The notes beneath the pieces were generated by a model that worked only from the letters and a program-made list of their open reading frames with translations, was not told where the DNA came from and ran no database searches. 64,000 bases of DNA from contig CBDCHL010000003.1 in NCBI GenBank assembly GCA_965217195.1, positions 1,302,001 to 1,366,000 of the forward strand, written 5' to 3'. Positions 24,727-33,534 of the stretch are shown piece after piece; position 1 is the first letter of the stretch; each line of letters begins with the position of its first letter. A program made the position numbers and the translations under genes. The DNA is from UBA6623 sp965217195. Its GTDB lineage: Bacteria > Acidobacteriota > Terriglobia > Bryobacterales > UBA6623.

Positions 24727-24970
24727 GTTGAAGCAAAAATGGGGAGGCCCCCTTTCCGTTCGTGCACACAAATTCGGAACGCGGATACAGAGTCCAGAGC
24801 GCAAGCGACGGGCCAAGAGCACAAAGGTTTCGAGCAATCCCCTTGAACAGCGTTGACTCGCCGGGCAGTCACTTGCTCCGCGGCCCTGGCCAGGGCTCCT
24901 GACGGAGCTGAGGGGTAAGCGTCAACTGCCGCTCCGTCGATCAGCATCCGCCGTCTCGCGTGGAGTTTCG

Positions 24971-27808
24971 CTAGTCCCGCTCGCGGTTGCGGAACTCTTC
25001 GGCCCAGTTTTGGACCACGCGGATGCTCGGTTTGGGGGCCTCGTCGTCCGTGACGGGCTCGGCGAGCAAGAAGCGGTCGCCGCCGGGAGCCACATCGTAG
25101 CGCGGCCGGGCGAGTCCCGTTCTGAAAGCGGCATGACTGAACAACGCCCGCGGCTTGCCGGCCCGAAACTCGGGCTCGGCCGTTACCCCCACGGCGTAGA
25201 GCGTGTCCTCTAAGACAAAGAAAAGTTCCTTCCCGTTCGGGTTCCAGCGAACTTGCGTTCCGCCCTCCGGCGTAATTTGCACTTGCGGGCCGCCGTCGGG
25301 AAAGGGCTGGACAAGAACGTCCCAGCGGTCCGTGACTCGCGATGAGTAGGCGACATGGCGCCCGTCGGGCGAGAGCTGCGCATCCACCGTCTCGAAGGGG
25401 TCGGCGAAGAACACCTTGGGCTCGGAGAGACTGCCGTCCAGGCTGCGCTCCAAGTAGAGGATGTCATAACTCGTGGCGAAACCGTGACTCCCATACAGGA
25501 CGGTCCGCCCGCCCGGGTCCACGTCGCACGCAACGAGGCCCCCCTCGGCGCCGCCCATCAGCGTCTCGATCTCACGGCTGCGATCGAGGGGGCGGAAGAG
25601 CAGTTCAGGATCCCCGCGGGCGAACACAGCGCCCCACGGCGCCCAGACTGGAAATAACTCCGGCTCGGCCGTGAATGTGAGCTGTGTCGATACGCCGCGC
25701 TCGAGGTCCTCGACATAGATGTCGCCTTCAACCGAGACGACCGCTTGACGGCCGTCGGGCGACATGTCGAAGGAATCAATTCCAGGGTGAGGCCGGCCTA
25801 CTTCTTGCCACCGCTCGCCCGAACGGTCACGCCAGGCGAGCCTCTCTTCCTGACTCCCGACGCCGTCGAAGTAAACCAGGGTTCCATCCGCGGCGGCGGT
25901 TGGGTCGCGAGCGCTCTGGGCGATCGGAAAGGCTTCACCCACGGCCATGAGCGTATCGAGCGAAAAGGGCAACGCCCGGAGATCTTCGGTGTCGAGACTC
26001 AGCTGATAAACGAGATGACCGGCCGAATAGAACGGCTTGTGCCCCGGCCCCAACTGCTCTCGCCGGCCGCTCTCGAGATCCTGGAGCATCACGGTCTGTT
26101 GAGCCAGAGTGCCGAATGTGAAAACCAGGACACGGCGCCCGGCCTCGGCCGGTAAGAAATGGGGAGATAAGATCCATCCCGTCAGTCCTTCCGACGATGG
26201 TTCGGACGCCTCGGCGGAGATCAGCAGGTCGGGCGCCCCCCCGCGCGCGGCGACTTCATAAAGTGTCGCGGGGCTGCCGGAGCTGGAGCTGAAGACAATC
26301 ACTTCGCCGTCGGGGCTCCAGGAGCCGCCAAAGAGATTCCCGCTGGGCAGCTCGCAAACGCGAATGGACGCCCCGCCTTGTACCGACACCTTCTTGAGTT
26401 CGCCGCCGGCGGCAAAGGCGATGAAATTGCTGTCGGGCGACCAGAAGGGACCATGGGCTCCCGCGGTCCCCTCGATCGCTCGCGGCTGTTGTTGATCGAG
26501 GTCTTGGATCCACAGTCCTTGGCGGCCTTGGCCGGCGATCGCGATGTGTTTCCCATTGGGCGAGATCGCGACGGGAGCAGTAAAGAGGCTCGACGGTAAG
26601 TTTCCCGGAGATGCATAGGCAAAGCGGCGTAGGGGTAGGGGTTCCGCCGGCCCCGTGCTTCGCAGCCATAACCCGACCACGGCGGCCAACGACGCGACAA
26701 GCAATACAGCCGCCGCCGCGAGCACCCGGTCTTTCACGCGTTGGCGCCGTACGGCTTCCCGCGCCGCCGATTCCGGCAGGATGTTGATCGTCACCGAGCG
26801 TTTGAGTTGAGTGTCCTCGGCGCGATAGGCCGATCGGTCGCCGGCGGTATCCAAGTCTTCGATGACGCGGTAGGTATCGAGAAACGATTCCTCCATGGGG
26901 GAGAGATCCCTGGCGGCGGGCCGTACTTGGATTGCGGCGGGTGAGACGGTGGCAACCGCGGCCGCGCTCGCCATCTGTCTCGACCGCCCCGATTTGAGCT
27001 TTTCGAGCAGGTTCCCCAAATCGACGCCGATGTCGGCGACGTTCGGGTAGCGTTTCGCCGCGTCCTTCTCAAGACACTTGCCGACCATGAACTCCAACTC
27101 GATGGGCACGCCGGTTCGAAGCCCGGTGAGCGGCTCGGGTTCCTCGTGGACGATTTCATAGGCCATCGCCTGCGCGTATTCGCCTCGGAACGCGCGCTGA
27201 GCGGCGACCATTTCATAGAGCACGCAGCCAAGGGCCCAGATGTCGGTTCGGTGATCGACCTCCTGGGCTTGCATTTGCTCGGGGCTCATATAGGCCGCCG
27301 TGCCGACGGCCGTATCGAGTTGGGTGAGCTTTGATTTTTCGGTGAGCAGGGCGAGGCCGAAGTCGAGAATCTTGACCCGGCCGTCGGCGGTGATCATCAG
27401 ATTGCCGGGTTTGATGTCGCGATGAACGACGTTTTTCTCGTGCGCGGCGGCGAGTCCGTCGGCGACTTGGCGGGCGATCGTGAGAGCCTCTTCGACCTTG
27501 AGCGGCCCCTGCGCAATCTTGGCATCGAGGGTTTCACCGTCGATGTATTCGAGCGCGAGGAAGTCTCGCCCATCGAGGTCGCTGATTTCGTGAACGGTGC
27601 AAACGTTGGGGTGATTGATTCCGGCGGCGGCCTTGGCCTCGCGCAGAAAGCGCTTGCGGTTTTCTTCGTCGCGCATGAGGTCTTGCGCGAGGAACTTCAG
27701 CGCGACGATGCGATCGAGACGGGTGTCTTCGGCCTTGTAGACGACGCCCATCCCGCCTTCACCGAGTTTTTCGGTGATCTTGTAATGGCTGATCGTTTGG
27801 CCGATCAT
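24971..27808 (-). CDS. Membrane Ser/Thr protein kinase with TolB-like propeller
   Basis: About 945 residues. A Hanks-type kinase domain fills residues 9-270: glycine loop GEGGMG (16-21), Lys38 in VALKF, HRDIKPGN (129-136), DFGLA (149-153) and MSPEQ. A membrane helix follows at about 362-383 (VLAAAAVLLVASLAAVVGLW). The exported C-terminal ~560 residues are a TolB/WD40-like propeller with repeats such as VAISPNGKHIAIAG, GPFWSPDSNFIAFAAGGEL and AQLSPDGRHVAYSS. Residues 312-347 resemble a second, degenerate kinase N-lobe. The ATG at 27808 begins MIGQTISHYKITEKLG, the usual start. Such receptors are plentiful in Acidobacteriota; the signal is unknown. Confidence 0.92.
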   Translation of the reverse strand: MIGQTISHYKITEKLGEGGMGVVYKAEDTRLDRIVALKFLAQDLMRDEENRKRFLREAKAAAGINHPNVCTVHEISDLDGRDFLALEYIDGETLDAKIAQGPLKVEEALTIARQVADGLAAAHEKNVVHRDIKPGNLMITADGRVKILDFGLALLTEKSKLTQLDTAVGTAAYMSPEQMQAQEVDHRTDIWALGCVLYEMVAAQRAFRGEYAQAMAYEIVHEEPEPLTGLRTGVPIELEFMVGKCLEKDAAKRYPNVADIGVDLGNLLEKLKSGRSRQMASAAAVATVSPAAIQVRPAARDLSPMEESFLDTYRVIEDLDTAGDRSAYRAEDTQLKRSVTINILPESAAREAVRRQRVKDRVLAAAAVLLVASLAAVVGLWLRSTGPAEPLPLRRFAYASPGNLPSSLFTAPVAISPNGKHIAIAGQGRQGLWIQDLDQQQPRAIEGTAGAHGPFWSPDSNFIAFAAGGELKKVSVQGGASIRVCELPSGNLFGGSWSPDGEVIVFSSSSGSPATLYEVAARGGAPDLLISAEASEPSSEGLTGWILSPHFLPAEAGRRVLVFTFGTLAQQTVMLQDLESGRREQLGPGHKPFYSAGHLVYQLSLDTEDLRALPFSLDTLMAVGEAFPIAQSARDPTAAADGTLVYFDGVGSQEERLAWRDRSGERWQEVGRPHPGIDSFDMSPDGRQAVVSVEGDIYVEDLERGVSTQLTFTAEPELFPVWAPWGAVFARGDPELLFRPLDRSREIETLMGGAEGGLVACDVDPGGRTVLYGSHGFATSYDILYLERSLDGSLSEPKVFFADPFETVDAQLSPDGRHVAYSSRVTDRWDVLVQPFPDGGPQVQITPEGGTQVRWNPNGKELFFVLEDTLYAVGVTAEPEFRAGKPRALFSHAAFRTGLARPRYDVAPGGDRFLLAEPVTDDEAPKPSIRVVQNWAEEFRNRERD

Positions 27809-28129
27809 TCTGGTCCATTCTAGCGCCAAACGGGATAGCCGGCGAGAAGCCAAACTCCGTTCACCTAATGAATCGCGGACTCTCGGGCTCCGAGCCGGCA
27901 CGGTTGTCGGCGCCCTCGGCCCACGCTCCGATGTCCTCTGGGCACGTCTATTCGGCGGTTGGTTTCTATGAATTCGCGGGATTCATGATACCGCCATGAA
28001 AATGGGTGTCAGTGGGCCGAAGAGTCAGGTCGGGACTCCCGCCGCCGTTACCTTCTCGCCATATGGCACGCCGCCGCTTTTAGGGTAAGGTTCTTATTGG
28101 CCGGAGTTGCATCGCAAGATTGTTCCTGC

Positions 28130-28213
28130 GCCCCGTCCGGGGCTTCTCGTGATTTGTGGCGGGGGACCCCGGGCTGGGGCCCGGGGCTACTATCCATGCC
28201 CCCTTCCGGGGGC
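28130..28213 (+). repeat. Hairpin-rich repeat (module F and neighbours)
   Basis: Three hairpins in 84 bases: GCCCC/GGGGC (28130-28143), CCCCGGGC/GCCCGGGG (28167-28186) and GCCCCC/GGGGGC (28198-28213). The middle GGGCTACTATCC recurs on the minus strand at 60817-60845. Situated in the 494-base gap between glgC and the kinase gene, both on the minus strand; could act as a terminator for glgC. No gene in the rest of the gap. Confidence 0.65.
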
Positions 28214-28302
28214 GTGCGCGGTATCCGGCTGTCGATAGTGCGGCCCGAAAGGCGCCGGGCGGGATGGAGGTTTCGCCGGTTCCCTAAACCGACCGTTTAC
28301 TC

Positions 28303-29550
28303 TCAAATCGTCAGCGATGTGATGGGGATGGGGGAGCGGCGCCCGGCAACGACGACGATGCCGCTTTCGGTGACGTGGTGGCTCTCTCGGTCGCGCTCGA
28401 TGTCGAAACCGATTTCAGTACCCGCGGAAATATGGGCGTTCTTGTCGACGATGACTCGTCGCAGCTTGGCCCCGGCCCCGATCAAGGCGTTCTCCATGAT
28501 GATCGAGTCGCTCACGCGAGATCCGCGCTCGGCCACCACGCGGCGTCCCAGCACCGAGTCGGTGACATCCGCGCCCAGGACGCGGCAGCCCTCGCAGATG
28601 ATCGAGTTGGTCGCCGTGCCTTTTTCGTTCCCGTCGGTGGCGAATTGTGCGGGCCCTACGGGGTATTCGGCCGTCCTGAGGGGCCAGCGATGGTTGTGAA
28701 GATTCAGCGGCGGGTGCTCGGAACGCAGGTCCATCGTAGCTTCGTAGTAGGCCTCGATCGTCCCGACATCGCGCCAATAGCCACGGTTTTGGAGTGTCTC
28801 CCCCGGCACAACATTGCTGAGGAAATCGTAGGCGTAGATTGGAAATTCTCCGATCATCTCGGGCAGCATGTCGCCGCCGAAGTCGTGGCCGCTGTCGGGA
28901 TTGTCCGCGTCGCGTCGTAACTCGTTCAACAACACTTCGGCGTCGAACAGATAGTTCCCCATCGACGCCAACATCCAGCCGGGCCGTCCGGGAATTTCAG
29001 GAGGGTTCGAGACCTTCTCGTGAAAACCGATGATGCGCCAATCCTCGTCGAGCTCGATCGTTCCGAACCGCGCGGCTTCCTCGATCGGAATCGGCAGCGC
29101 CGCCACCGTGCCTTTGGCGCCTTTCTCATCGTGGTAGGCGACCATCTGTGTAACGTCCATGCGATAGATGTGATCGGCTCCGAAAACCGCAACCAGATCA
29201 GGGCTCGCGAGCTCAATCAAATGGATGTTCTGAAAGATCGCGTCGGAAGTGCCCTCGTACCAACGCTCGCCCTGACGCATCTGCGCCGGGACGGGAATGA
29301 TGAATTGATCTTTCAGCAGATTCGCGAATTGCCAGCCGTCCCGCAGGTGCTGCAACAAGGACTGGGCCTTGAATTGGGTCAAGACGTAGATTGAATAAAT
29401 GCCGGAGTTAATGAGGTTGCTGAGGACGAAATCGACAATCCTGTATTTCCCCCCAAACGGGACCGCCGGTTTCGAGCGTTCTTTCGTAAGGGGGTGGAGG
29501 CGACTCCCTTTCCCGCCGGCCAAAACCATCGCCAAAATATGAGCCTGCAC
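28303..29550 (-). CDS. glgC: Glucose-1-phosphate adenylyltransferase
   Basis: Makes ADP-glucose from glucose 1-phosphate and ATP, the committed step of bacterial glycogen synthesis. 415 residues: nucleotidyltransferase start LAMVLAGGKGSRLHPLTKER followed by SKPAVPFGGKYRIVDF, the substrate region FGADHIYRMD, and a C-terminal left-handed beta helix (GCRVLGADVTDSVLGRRVV and following). The GTG at 29550 gives the normal N-terminus; the ribosome site (GAAGAG) is modest. It diverges from trpC across 87 bases. No other glycogen genes are in view. Confidence 0.95.
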   Translation of the reverse strand: MQAHILAMVLAGGKGSRLHPLTKERSKPAVPFGGKYRIVDFVLSNLINSGIYSIYVLTQFKAQSLLQHLRDGWQFANLLKDQFIIPVPAQMRQGERWYEGTSDAIFQNIHLIELASPDLVAVFGADHIYRMDVTQMVAYHDEKGAKGTVAALPIPIEEAARFGTIELDEDWRIIGFHEKVSNPPEIPGRPGWMLASMGNYLFDAEVLLNELRRDADNPDSGHDFGGDMLPEMIGEFPIYAYDFLSNVVPGETLQNRGYWRDVGTIEAYYEATMDLRSEHPPLNLHNHRWPLRTAEYPVGPAQFATDGNEKGTATNSIICEGCRVLGADVTDSVLGRRVVAERGSRVSDSIIMENALIGAGAKLRRVIVDKNAHISAGTEIGFDIERDRESHHVTESGIVVVAGRRSPIPITSLTI

Positions 29551-29576
29551 GACTCTTCGGAGCGTAGCACACGAGG

Positions 29577-29605
29577 TTCAACGCAACCGGTAACCGTGAG
29601 ATACT
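29577..29605 (+). promoter_or_regulatory. Candidate promoter for the trp cluster
   Basis: TTCAAC (29577-29582), a 17-base spacer and GATACT (29600-29605), about 35-50 bases before the trpC start, in the short divergent gap with glgC. Spacing is ideal, box matches are moderate. Confidence 0.35.
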
Positions 29606-29652
29606 GAAGGCCTTAGCGGTTTCCCGGCGTCCTAAAATTGTGGATTTCCTCC

Positions 29653-30456
29653 GTGCAAACCAGTGAACTGACCGTCCTTGAGCAGATCATCGTTCGCAAG
29701 CGGGCCGAGCTGGCAGCGCAACTGACACTCGTCAAGCCGGAGGTTCTAGCCGCCCGGAAACAGCCCGCCCGCCGGCCATTTCGCTCCGCGCTCGAGGCCA
29801 AAAAGCCCGCTGTTATCTCCGAAATCAAAAAGACGTCACCGTCGGCGGGCGTGATCGCGGAAGAGTTCGAACCCTCCGCCATCGCCGCACGCTACGAAGC
29901 AGCGGGTGCGGCGGCTCTTTCCGTTCTCACCGACAGGCAATTCTTTCAAGGCAGTTTGGATGACCTAGCCGCCGCGCGCAGCGCGACGAACCTGCCGGTC
30001 TTGCGGAAGGACTTCACGCTCGACCGTTACCATCTGCTGGAAGCGGCCGCCTGGGGCGCGGACGCCGTCCTGCTTATTGTTGCCGCCCTGAGCGACACGA
30101 AACTTCGCGACCTGCTGACGCAGGCCGAAGAGTTCAACCTCGAAGCGCTCGTCGAGGTTCACGACGAGCGGGAACTCGAGCGAGCCTTGGGCGCTGAGGC
30201 TGACTGGATCGGGATAAACAACCGCAACCTGAAAACTCTCGAAGTCTCGCTGGAAACATCACTCCGTCTGGCCGAGCTCGTCCCGCCGCACGTATTCTGG
30301 ATCAGCGAAAGCGGTATCCGCGACTCCGAACAAATGCGACAACTCATCGACGCCGGTTGTGGCGGCTTCCTGATCGGGGAAAGTCTGATGAAGCGCACCG
30401 ACCCCGGCCAAGCCCTGGCCGACTTGATCGAAGGAGCGAAAACCGTTGGCAGTTGA
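29653..30456 (+). CDS. trpC: Indole-3-glycerol phosphate synthase
   Basis: Closes the indole ring from carboxyphenylaminodeoxyribulose phosphate, fourth step of tryptophan synthesis. About 267 residues of a (beta/alpha)8 barrel, with the catalytic Lys in VISEIKKTSPSAG, the Lys in LPVLRKDFTLDRYH, Asn in WIGINNRNLKTLEV and SESGI before the phosphate site. Two starts are possible: GTG at 29653 or TTG at 29638; the GTG is preferred as the more usual codon, but no ribosome site decides. First gene of trpC-trpF-trpB-trpA-aroQ-tyrA; overlaps trpF by 11 bases. Confidence 0.93.
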   Translation: MQTSELTVLEQIIVRKRAELAAQLTLVKPEVLAARKQPARRPFRSALEAKKPAVISEIKKTSPSAGVIAEEFEPSAIAARYEAAGAAALSVLTDRQFFQGSLDDLAAARSATNLPVLRKDFTLDRYHLLEAAAWGADAVLLIVAALSDTKLRDLLTQAEEFNLEALVEVHDERELERALGAEADWIGINNRNLKTLEVSLETSLRLAELVPPHVFWISESGIRDSEQMRQLIDAGCGGFLIGESLMKRTDPGQALADLIEGAKTVGS

Positions 30457-31081
30457 CATTATCAAGGTCTGCGGCATCACTTCCATCGCCGATGCCCTCT
30501 TTGCAGCGCAAAACGGGGCAGCCGCGCTCGGGTTCGTTTTCTTTGGCGGCAGCCCTCGGTGCGTCCGCGTAGACACAGCCGCGATGATTGCGGCAGTGCT
30601 TCCCAAGGATGTCCTGCGCGTCGGCGTCTTCGTCAACGAATCCGCCGACCAAGTGCACAACACCGCCAAGGCGGCCCAGTTGGACGTCGTTCAACTTCAC
30701 GGCGACGAAACGCCGGAATACTGCACGGCCCTGGGCGACCTGCGTGTCTGGAAGGCCTTCCAGGTTCGAGAGTTCTTCAAGCCGGACATGATAGAGCCCT
30801 ACGATTGCGAAGCCTATTTGTTAGACGCGGCTGCGCCGGCAGGGAGCTTCGGCGGAACCGGCCGCACGTTTCCATGGCCCGTCGCTCGCGACGCGAAGAG
30901 TCGAGGACGTATTATCGTCTCCGGCGGCCTCGACGGCGACAACGTCGCCACGGCGATTCGCGAAGTGCACCCTTGGGGGGTCGATTCCAGCTCGAAACTC
31001 GAGCGAACACCCGGCGTGAAGGATCCCGACAAGGTCCTCCGATACCTCGAAGCGGCCAAGTCAGCGGCGGAAATTAAGTAG
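30446..31081 (+). CDS. trpF: Phosphoribosylanthranilate isomerase
   Basis: Third step of tryptophan synthesis. 211 residues with the catalytic Cys in IIKVCGITSIADA, the phosphate-barrel strands ALGFVFFGGSPRCV and LDVVQLHGDETPEY, the acid in YLLDAAAPAGSFGGTG and the terminal phosphate site IIVSGGLDGDNV then WGVDSSSKLERTPGVKDP. The TTG at 30446 lies inside the last codons of trpC, with GGAG about 10 bases upstream, so translation is probably coupled. Confidence 0.95.
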   Translation: MAVDIIKVCGITSIADALFAAQNGAAALGFVFFGGSPRCVRVDTAAMIAAVLPKDVLRVGVFVNESADQVHNTAKAAQLDVVQLHGDETPEYCTALGDLRVWKAFQVREFFKPDMIEPYDCEAYLLDAAAPAGSFGGTGRTFPWPVARDAKSRGRIIVSGGLDGDNVATAIREVHPWGVDSSSKLERTPGVKDPDKVLRYLEAAKSAAEIK

Positions 31082-31093
31082 GCTAAGGGGAGC

Positions 31094-32296
31094 ATGGCCG
31101 CACCCTCCGCACTGCCCGACGACCGGGGTCGGTTTGGACAATTCGGGGGCCGATACGTCCCTGAAAGCCTTATCGCCCCGCTTGAAGAGCTACAGGAAAC
31201 CTACGCCCAGGCCGCAAACGATAAAGGCTTTGCAGCCGAGCTTGACGAGCTTTCGCGACAGTACGCCGGCCGACCCACTCCTCTCTACTACGCGCCTCGC
31301 CTGACCGAGCATCTGGGCGGCGCGCGGATCTATCTGAAACGTGAAGACCTGCTCCATACCGGCGCTCACAAGATCAACAATTGTCTGGGTCAGGCGCTGT
31401 TGACGCGGCGTATGGGCAAGAAACGGATCATTGCCGAAACCGGTGCGGGTCAACATGGAGTCGCAAGCGCCACGGTCGCGGGCTTGTTCGGGTTCGAATG
31501 CCGAGTCTACATGGGCGAAGAGGACATGCGGCGTCAGGCTCTCAACGTCTTTCGGATGCGTCTGCTGGGCTCGGAAGTCGTCGCAGTGGATACCGGCAGC
31601 CGCACCTTGAAAGACGCCATCAGCGAAGCGATGCGCGACTGGGTCACCAACTTCGAGCATAGCTATTACATGCTTGGCTCGGCCCTGGGGCCTCATCCCT
31701 ATCCTCTGATCGTGAGAGATTTTCAGACGGTTATCGGCCGCGAGACTAGGGAACAGTATCTCCAACTCAATGACGGCCGGCTTCCCGACGTCTTGATCGC
31801 GTGCGTCGGAGGAGGGAGCAACTCAATCGGTTTGTTTCACCCCTTCTTGCAGGACGAAAAAGTACGCATGATCGGGGTCGAAGCCGGGGGGCGCGGTCCG
31901 GCGCTGGGCGACCACGCAGCAAGATTCGAAGGCGGGCTGCCGGGAGTCCTGCATGGAACTTATAGTTACGTGTTGCAAGACGATGACGGGCAGATCGCGT
32001 TGACGCATTCGGTCTCGGCGGGACTCGACTACGCCACGGTCGGCCCCGAGCACGCTTGGTTACGCGAAACCGGTCGGGCCGAATACGTGTCCTGCTCCGA
32101 CGAGGACGCCCTGGAAGCCGTGCGCCTGCTTTCGCAACTCGAAGGCATCATCCCCGCGCTCGAGGCCGCCCACGCCGTTGCCGAGGCAGTCAAGCGCGCG
32201 CCCGCGGCCAAGGGACAAACGTTTGTTGTGAACCTATCGGGGCGAGGGGATAAGGATATTGGCATCTACCGGGAGAAGATGCCCGATTTGGGATAG
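31094..32296 (+). CDS. trpB: Tryptophan synthase beta subunit
   Basis: Pyridoxal-phosphate enzyme that joins indole and serine. 400 residues: N-terminal GQFGGRYVPESL, cofactor Lys in LLHTGAHKINNCLGQ, the Glu in AETGAGQHGVASATVA and the phosphate-binding glycines CVGGGSNSIGLF. It begins 12 bases after trpF with GGGGAG upstream and forms an alpha2-beta2 complex with TrpA encoded just downstream. Confidence 0.97.
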   Translation: MAAPSALPDDRGRFGQFGGRYVPESLIAPLEELQETYAQAANDKGFAAELDELSRQYAGRPTPLYYAPRLTEHLGGARIYLKREDLLHTGAHKINNCLGQALLTRRMGKKRIIAETGAGQHGVASATVAGLFGFECRVYMGEEDMRRQALNVFRMRLLGSEVVAVDTGSRTLKDAISEAMRDWVTNFEHSYYMLGSALGPHPYPLIVRDFQTVIGRETREQYLQLNDGRLPDVLIACVGGGSNSIGLFHPFLQDEKVRMIGVEAGGRGPALGDHAARFEGGLPGVLHGTYSYVLQDDDGQIALTHSVSAGLDYATVGPEHAWLRETGRAEYVSCSDEDALEAVRLLSQLEGIIPALEAAHAVAEAVKRAPAAKGQTFVVNLSGRGDKDIGIYREKMPDLG

Positions 32297-32350
32297 GTCG
32301 AAGGCGAGCCCTCCAGCCTCACCGATGAGGACCGGCAACGGACTTCCACG

Positions 32351-33163
32351 ATGAGCCGTATCAGCAAGACCTTCGAACGCCTCGAAGCTGAACGGACACG
32401 AGGGCTGATCGTCTATCTGACCGCGGGCGACCCGCACCCGGACAGGACAACGGATCTGATCTTGGCTTTGGAACGAGGCGGGGCGGACATCATCGAGTTG
32501 GGGGTTCCCTTCTCCGACCCGATCGCCGACGGTCCGGTGATTCAGCGTGCGAGTGAGAGGTCGCTGCTAGCGGGCACAACCCTCAAGAGCGTACTCAATA
32601 TACTCCGCGGGGTGCGGGAAAAGTCGGAGATTCCGCTTGTCGTCTTCAGCTACCTCAACCCCGTCTTGCGCTACGGCTTCGACAAGTTCACCGCGGATGC
32701 CGCGGCAGCGGGAGCGGACGGCGCGCTGCTGACTGACCTGAGCGTCGACGAAGCCGGTCCCTACATGGAGCAGATGAAGCTGCACGGTCTTGATCCGATC
32801 TTCTTGGTAGCGCCGACCACCCCCAAAGAGAGGCTGCGAAGATTGTCGCAATCGAGCCGTGGTTTCGTCTATCTTGTTTCGAGGACCGGAGTCACCGGCG
32901 AGCGGGAATCGATTTCGGAACGCGCCATGCCTCTTATCGAAAGGGCCCGCTCTGTCAGCGAATTGCCTTTGGCCGTTGGCTTCGGGTTATCCAAACGCGA
33001 ACACATGGAAGTCTTGGCGCCTCACGTGGATGCTGCCGTCGTGGGCAGCGCCATAGTAAGATTAATCGGCGACCACGGAGACGACGAAGATTTGCCGGCG
33101 CGGCTGACCGCGTTGTGCGCTGATTTGAAAGCCGGACTGACATTGAAGATGTCCGCCGTGTAG
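32351..33163 (+). CDS. trpA: Tryptophan synthase alpha subunit
   Basis: Splits indole-3-glycerol phosphate to indole, which passes through a tunnel to TrpB. 270 residues. The catalytic Glu is in DIIELGVPFSDPIADGPVIQ, the Asp in GALLTDLSVDEAGPY, and phosphate binding is seen in VYLVSRTGVTGER and AVGFGLSKREHM. The start ATG at 32351 gives a normal N-terminus. 54 bases separate it from trpB. Confidence 0.96.
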   Translation: MSRISKTFERLEAERTRGLIVYLTAGDPHPDRTTDLILALERGGADIIELGVPFSDPIADGPVIQRASERSLLAGTTLKSVLNILRGVREKSEIPLVVFSYLNPVLRYGFDKFTADAAAAGADGALLTDLSVDEAGPYMEQMKLHGLDPIFLVAPTTPKERLRRLSQSSRGFVYLVSRTGVTGERESISERAMPLIERARSVSELPLAVGFGLSKREHMEVLAPHVDAAVVGSAIVRLIGDHGDDEDLPARLTALCADLKAGLTLKMSAV

Positions 33164-33181
33164 GCCTCGAAGGAAGCTCTT

Positions 33182-33511
33182 ATGGACCTTGCCGACTGGC
33201 GGGAACGAATCACTCAGGTGGACCGCCGCATTCTGGCGTTGCTCAATGAGAGGGTAGGTTACGTCTTGGGCTTGGTGCCGCTTAAGCGCAAACAGGGCAT
33301 CCCGGTCCACGAACCCGGCCGCGAGCGTCAAGTCCTCGATACCCTTAAGAATGAAAACCAAGGCCCTCTCAGTGACGATGCGATTTGCCGCATTTTCGAG
33401 GCCGTAATGACGGAAATGCGGGCGATCCAGTCCGAGCTGAAAGAGGCCCGGTCCGAGGACGGCGCATCCGAGAAAACTCCCGGTGAAACCCGGAAATCCG
33501 TTAGCATCTGA
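33182..33511 (+). CDS. aroQ: Chorismate mutase, AroQ type
   Basis: Rearranges chorismate to prephenate, the branch towards phenylalanine and tyrosine. 109 residues, all helical, with the AroQ pattern: LADWRERITQVDRRILALLN, RVGYVLGLVPLKRKQGIPVH, PGRERQVLDTLK and an acidic C-terminal helix. The ATG at 33182 follows AAGGAAG. It lies 18 bases after trpA and 23 before tyrA, as an independent single-domain enzyme rather than fused to TyrA or PheA. Confidence 0.9.
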   Translation: MDLADWRERITQVDRRILALLNERVGYVLGLVPLKRKQGIPVHEPGRERQVLDTLKNENQGPLSDDAICRIFEAVMTEMRAIQSELKEARSEDGASEKTPGETRKSVSI

Positions 33512-33534
33512 CGCATTTCCTGCGCCGGCGCCCC

